Shown here: positions 62,488-63,004 of the stretch, in pieces
Position numbering within the stretch: position 1 is the stretch's first letter
Layout: each line of letters starts with the position of its first letter
Source: an uncultured Clostridia bacterium
GTDB taxonomy: Bacteria > Bacillota > Clostridia > Oscillospirales > Ruminococcaceae
Direction of reading: 5' to 3'
Assembly (NCBI GenBank): GCA_947631535.1
Contig: CANRLU010000002.1
Location: forward strand, 1 to 63,004
Length of the DNA: 63,004 nucleotides
The notes under the pieces: model-generated
What the model was told of the DNA's origin: nothing
The model's input: the letters and a program-made list of their open reading frames with translations, nothing else
Databases searched by the model: none
Program-made: the position numbers and the translations under genes

Positions 62488-62516
62488 TTGACTTATCGGG
62501 CATAAAGGATTATAAT
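62488..62516 (+). promoter_or_regulatory. sigma-A promoter of rpsU
   Basis: TTGACT (62488-62493), 17-base spacer, TATAAT (62511-62516), 68 bases before the rpsU ATG. Confidence 0.75.
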
Positions 62517-62583
62517 TATACAGTACATTGTGATGTGATGTAAAATACCTTCGCCCTCAGGCGGCAAAGGGAGGGAACAGTAA

Positions 62584-62757
62584 ATGGCAGAAGTTCGTGT
62601 CGGCAAAAATGAGTCTTTGGATACGGCTCTTAAGCGTTTTAAGAGATCCTGCGCCAGAGACGGCATCATTGCCGAAGTTCGCAAGCGCGAGCAGTACGAA
62701 AAGCCTTCGGTAAGGCGCAAGAAAAAGTCGGAAGCTGCTCGTAAGCGCAAGTACTAA
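62584..62757 (+). CDS. rpsU: 30S ribosomal protein S21
   Basis: A 57-residue ribosomal protein, too short to stand out as an open frame but with an unmistakable S21 sequence: [19 protein letters not shown], then [19 protein letters not shown] and a lysine/arginine-rich tail ([12 protein letters not shown]). S21 helps mRNA binding at the 30S platform. GGGAGGG precedes the ATG and a sigma-A promoter and terminator flank it. Confidence 0.95.
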   Translation: MAEVRVGKNESLDTALKRFKRSCARDGIIAEVRKREQYEKPSVRRKKKSEAARKRKY

Positions 62758-62780
62758 TTTAACAGTGCAATATAAAACGA

Positions 62781-62815
62781 AAGCGGGCAGAGAATCTCTG
62801 TTCGCTTCGGTTTTT
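62781..62815 (+). terminator. intrinsic terminator of rpsU
   Basis: Twelve-bp stem AAGCGGGCAGAG / CTCTGTTCGCTT (two wobbles), AAT loop, then CGGTTTTT, 23 bases after the stop. Confidence 0.85.
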
Positions 62816-62838
62816 ATTGCGGTAACGGAGGCGGTATT

Positions 62839-63004
62839 TTGCTTCATAAGCCGGACTATGTTTTTGATTCTATAGCCGATATTTCGCCCGACTTCTTTGA
62901 AAAAGATGGCATAGAGGCGCTTATCTTGGACCTCGACAACACCCTCACGACACATAACAACCCCGTTCCCGACGCCGTAAGGCTGAAATGGTTTGAAGAT
63001 ATGA
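62839..63004 (+). CDS. yqeG: YqeG-family HAD phosphatase (5' part, cut by window end)
   Basis: First 55 residues of a HAD-superfamily phosphatase of the IIIA (YqeG) subgroup. The catalytic motif I is DLDNTLT at about residues 33-39, preceded by EALILDLDN. The start is TTG at 62839 with GGAGG 7 bases upstream. YqeG-type genes belong to the same conserved Firmicutes neighbourhood as yhbY, yqeK and rsfS. The rest of the gene lies beyond 63004. Confidence 0.85.
   Translation, partial: MLHKPDYVFDSIADISPDFFEKDGIEALILDLDNTLTTHNNPVPDAVRLKWFEDM

Noticed and set aside
1-63004. CRISPR arrays, insertion sequences, phage genes, rRNA operons
   Set aside because: No regularly spaced direct repeats, transposase or integrase motifs, phage structural genes or rRNA sequence were seen on either strand.

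Overview
This window looks like a chromosomal segment of an anaerobic, spore-forming Clostridia species with a fairly GC-rich genome; a gut Oscillospirales/Ruminococcaceae-type lineage is an inference from gene content and order. The evidence is strong AAGGAGG-type ribosome sites, TTGACA-17-TATAAT promoters, sporulation genes (spoIIR, a CwlD-type amidase), AddAB rather than RecBCD, a PyrR attenuator, a CIRCE heat-shock operator, an infC-rpmI-rplT operon with a long leader, and the Firmicutes blocks plsX-rnc-radical SAM-smc-ftsY and yhbY-yqeK-rsfS-leuS. No phage, insertion sequence, CRISPR array or rRNA was seen. One tRNA (Leu-UAA) is present.

Layout. 1-5.4 kb: 5'-part of gap (minus), a soluble GHKL ATPase, a membrane protein, a cysteine-rich mini-protein and a ClpC-like AAA+ ATPase. 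5.5-8.8 kb (minus): a likely operon of a membrane protein, cwlD, radA and a GNAT acetyltransferase. 9.2-13.6 kb: trkA-trkH potassium uptake, a DUF3784-type protein, a secreted Cys-rich protein and a second acetyltransferase. 13.7-18.8 kb: htpG and galE divergently transcribed, then a secreted GH30-like glycosidase. 19-21.9 kb: a tiny secreted protein with a sorting-like tail, fhs, and hsp20 under a CIRCE element. 21.9-24.1 kb (minus): pyrR-uraA behind a complete attenuator. 24.1-30.5 kb: regulatory/accessory stretch with an ECF-type sigma factor carrying a long C-terminal extension, an XRE regulator, an AgrA/AgrC-like pair, a nucleotidyltransferase and an AT-rich lipoprotein gene. 30.6-43 kb: tRNA-Leu, recD2, comF, an MreB/Mbl homologue, spoIIR, addB and addA. 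43-62.8 kb: infC-rpmI-rplT, then a dense, often overlapping housekeeping run (SpoU methylase, dprA, topA, trmFO, plsX, rnc, radical SAM, smc, ftsY, rdgB, yhbY, yqeK, LCP-like, rsfS, leuS, rpsU, start of yqeG).

Themes. Genome maintenance and DNA processing are prominent (radA, recD2, addAB, dprA, topA, smc), followed by translation and ribosome assembly (infC, rpmI, rplT, rnc, yhbY, rsfS, leuS, rpsU). Regulation readable from DNA includes the PyrR attenuator, the CIRCE operator, a probable L20 leader with an apparent AUA start for infC, and a hairpin that buries the spoIIR ribosome site.

The least explained signal is a pair of structured intergenic repeats in opposite orientation (2257-2635 and 8844-9099). 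They share hairpin loops and flanking blocks while the stems differ with largely compensating changes, as expected of a mobile or functional structured element. Other items worth a look are the extended sigma factor, a ClpC-like ATPase without a usual M domain, an LCP-like protein without the usual arginine, absence of nadD from its usual slot, and the NPPTG mini-protein. All calls are from reading sequence; no database search was run.
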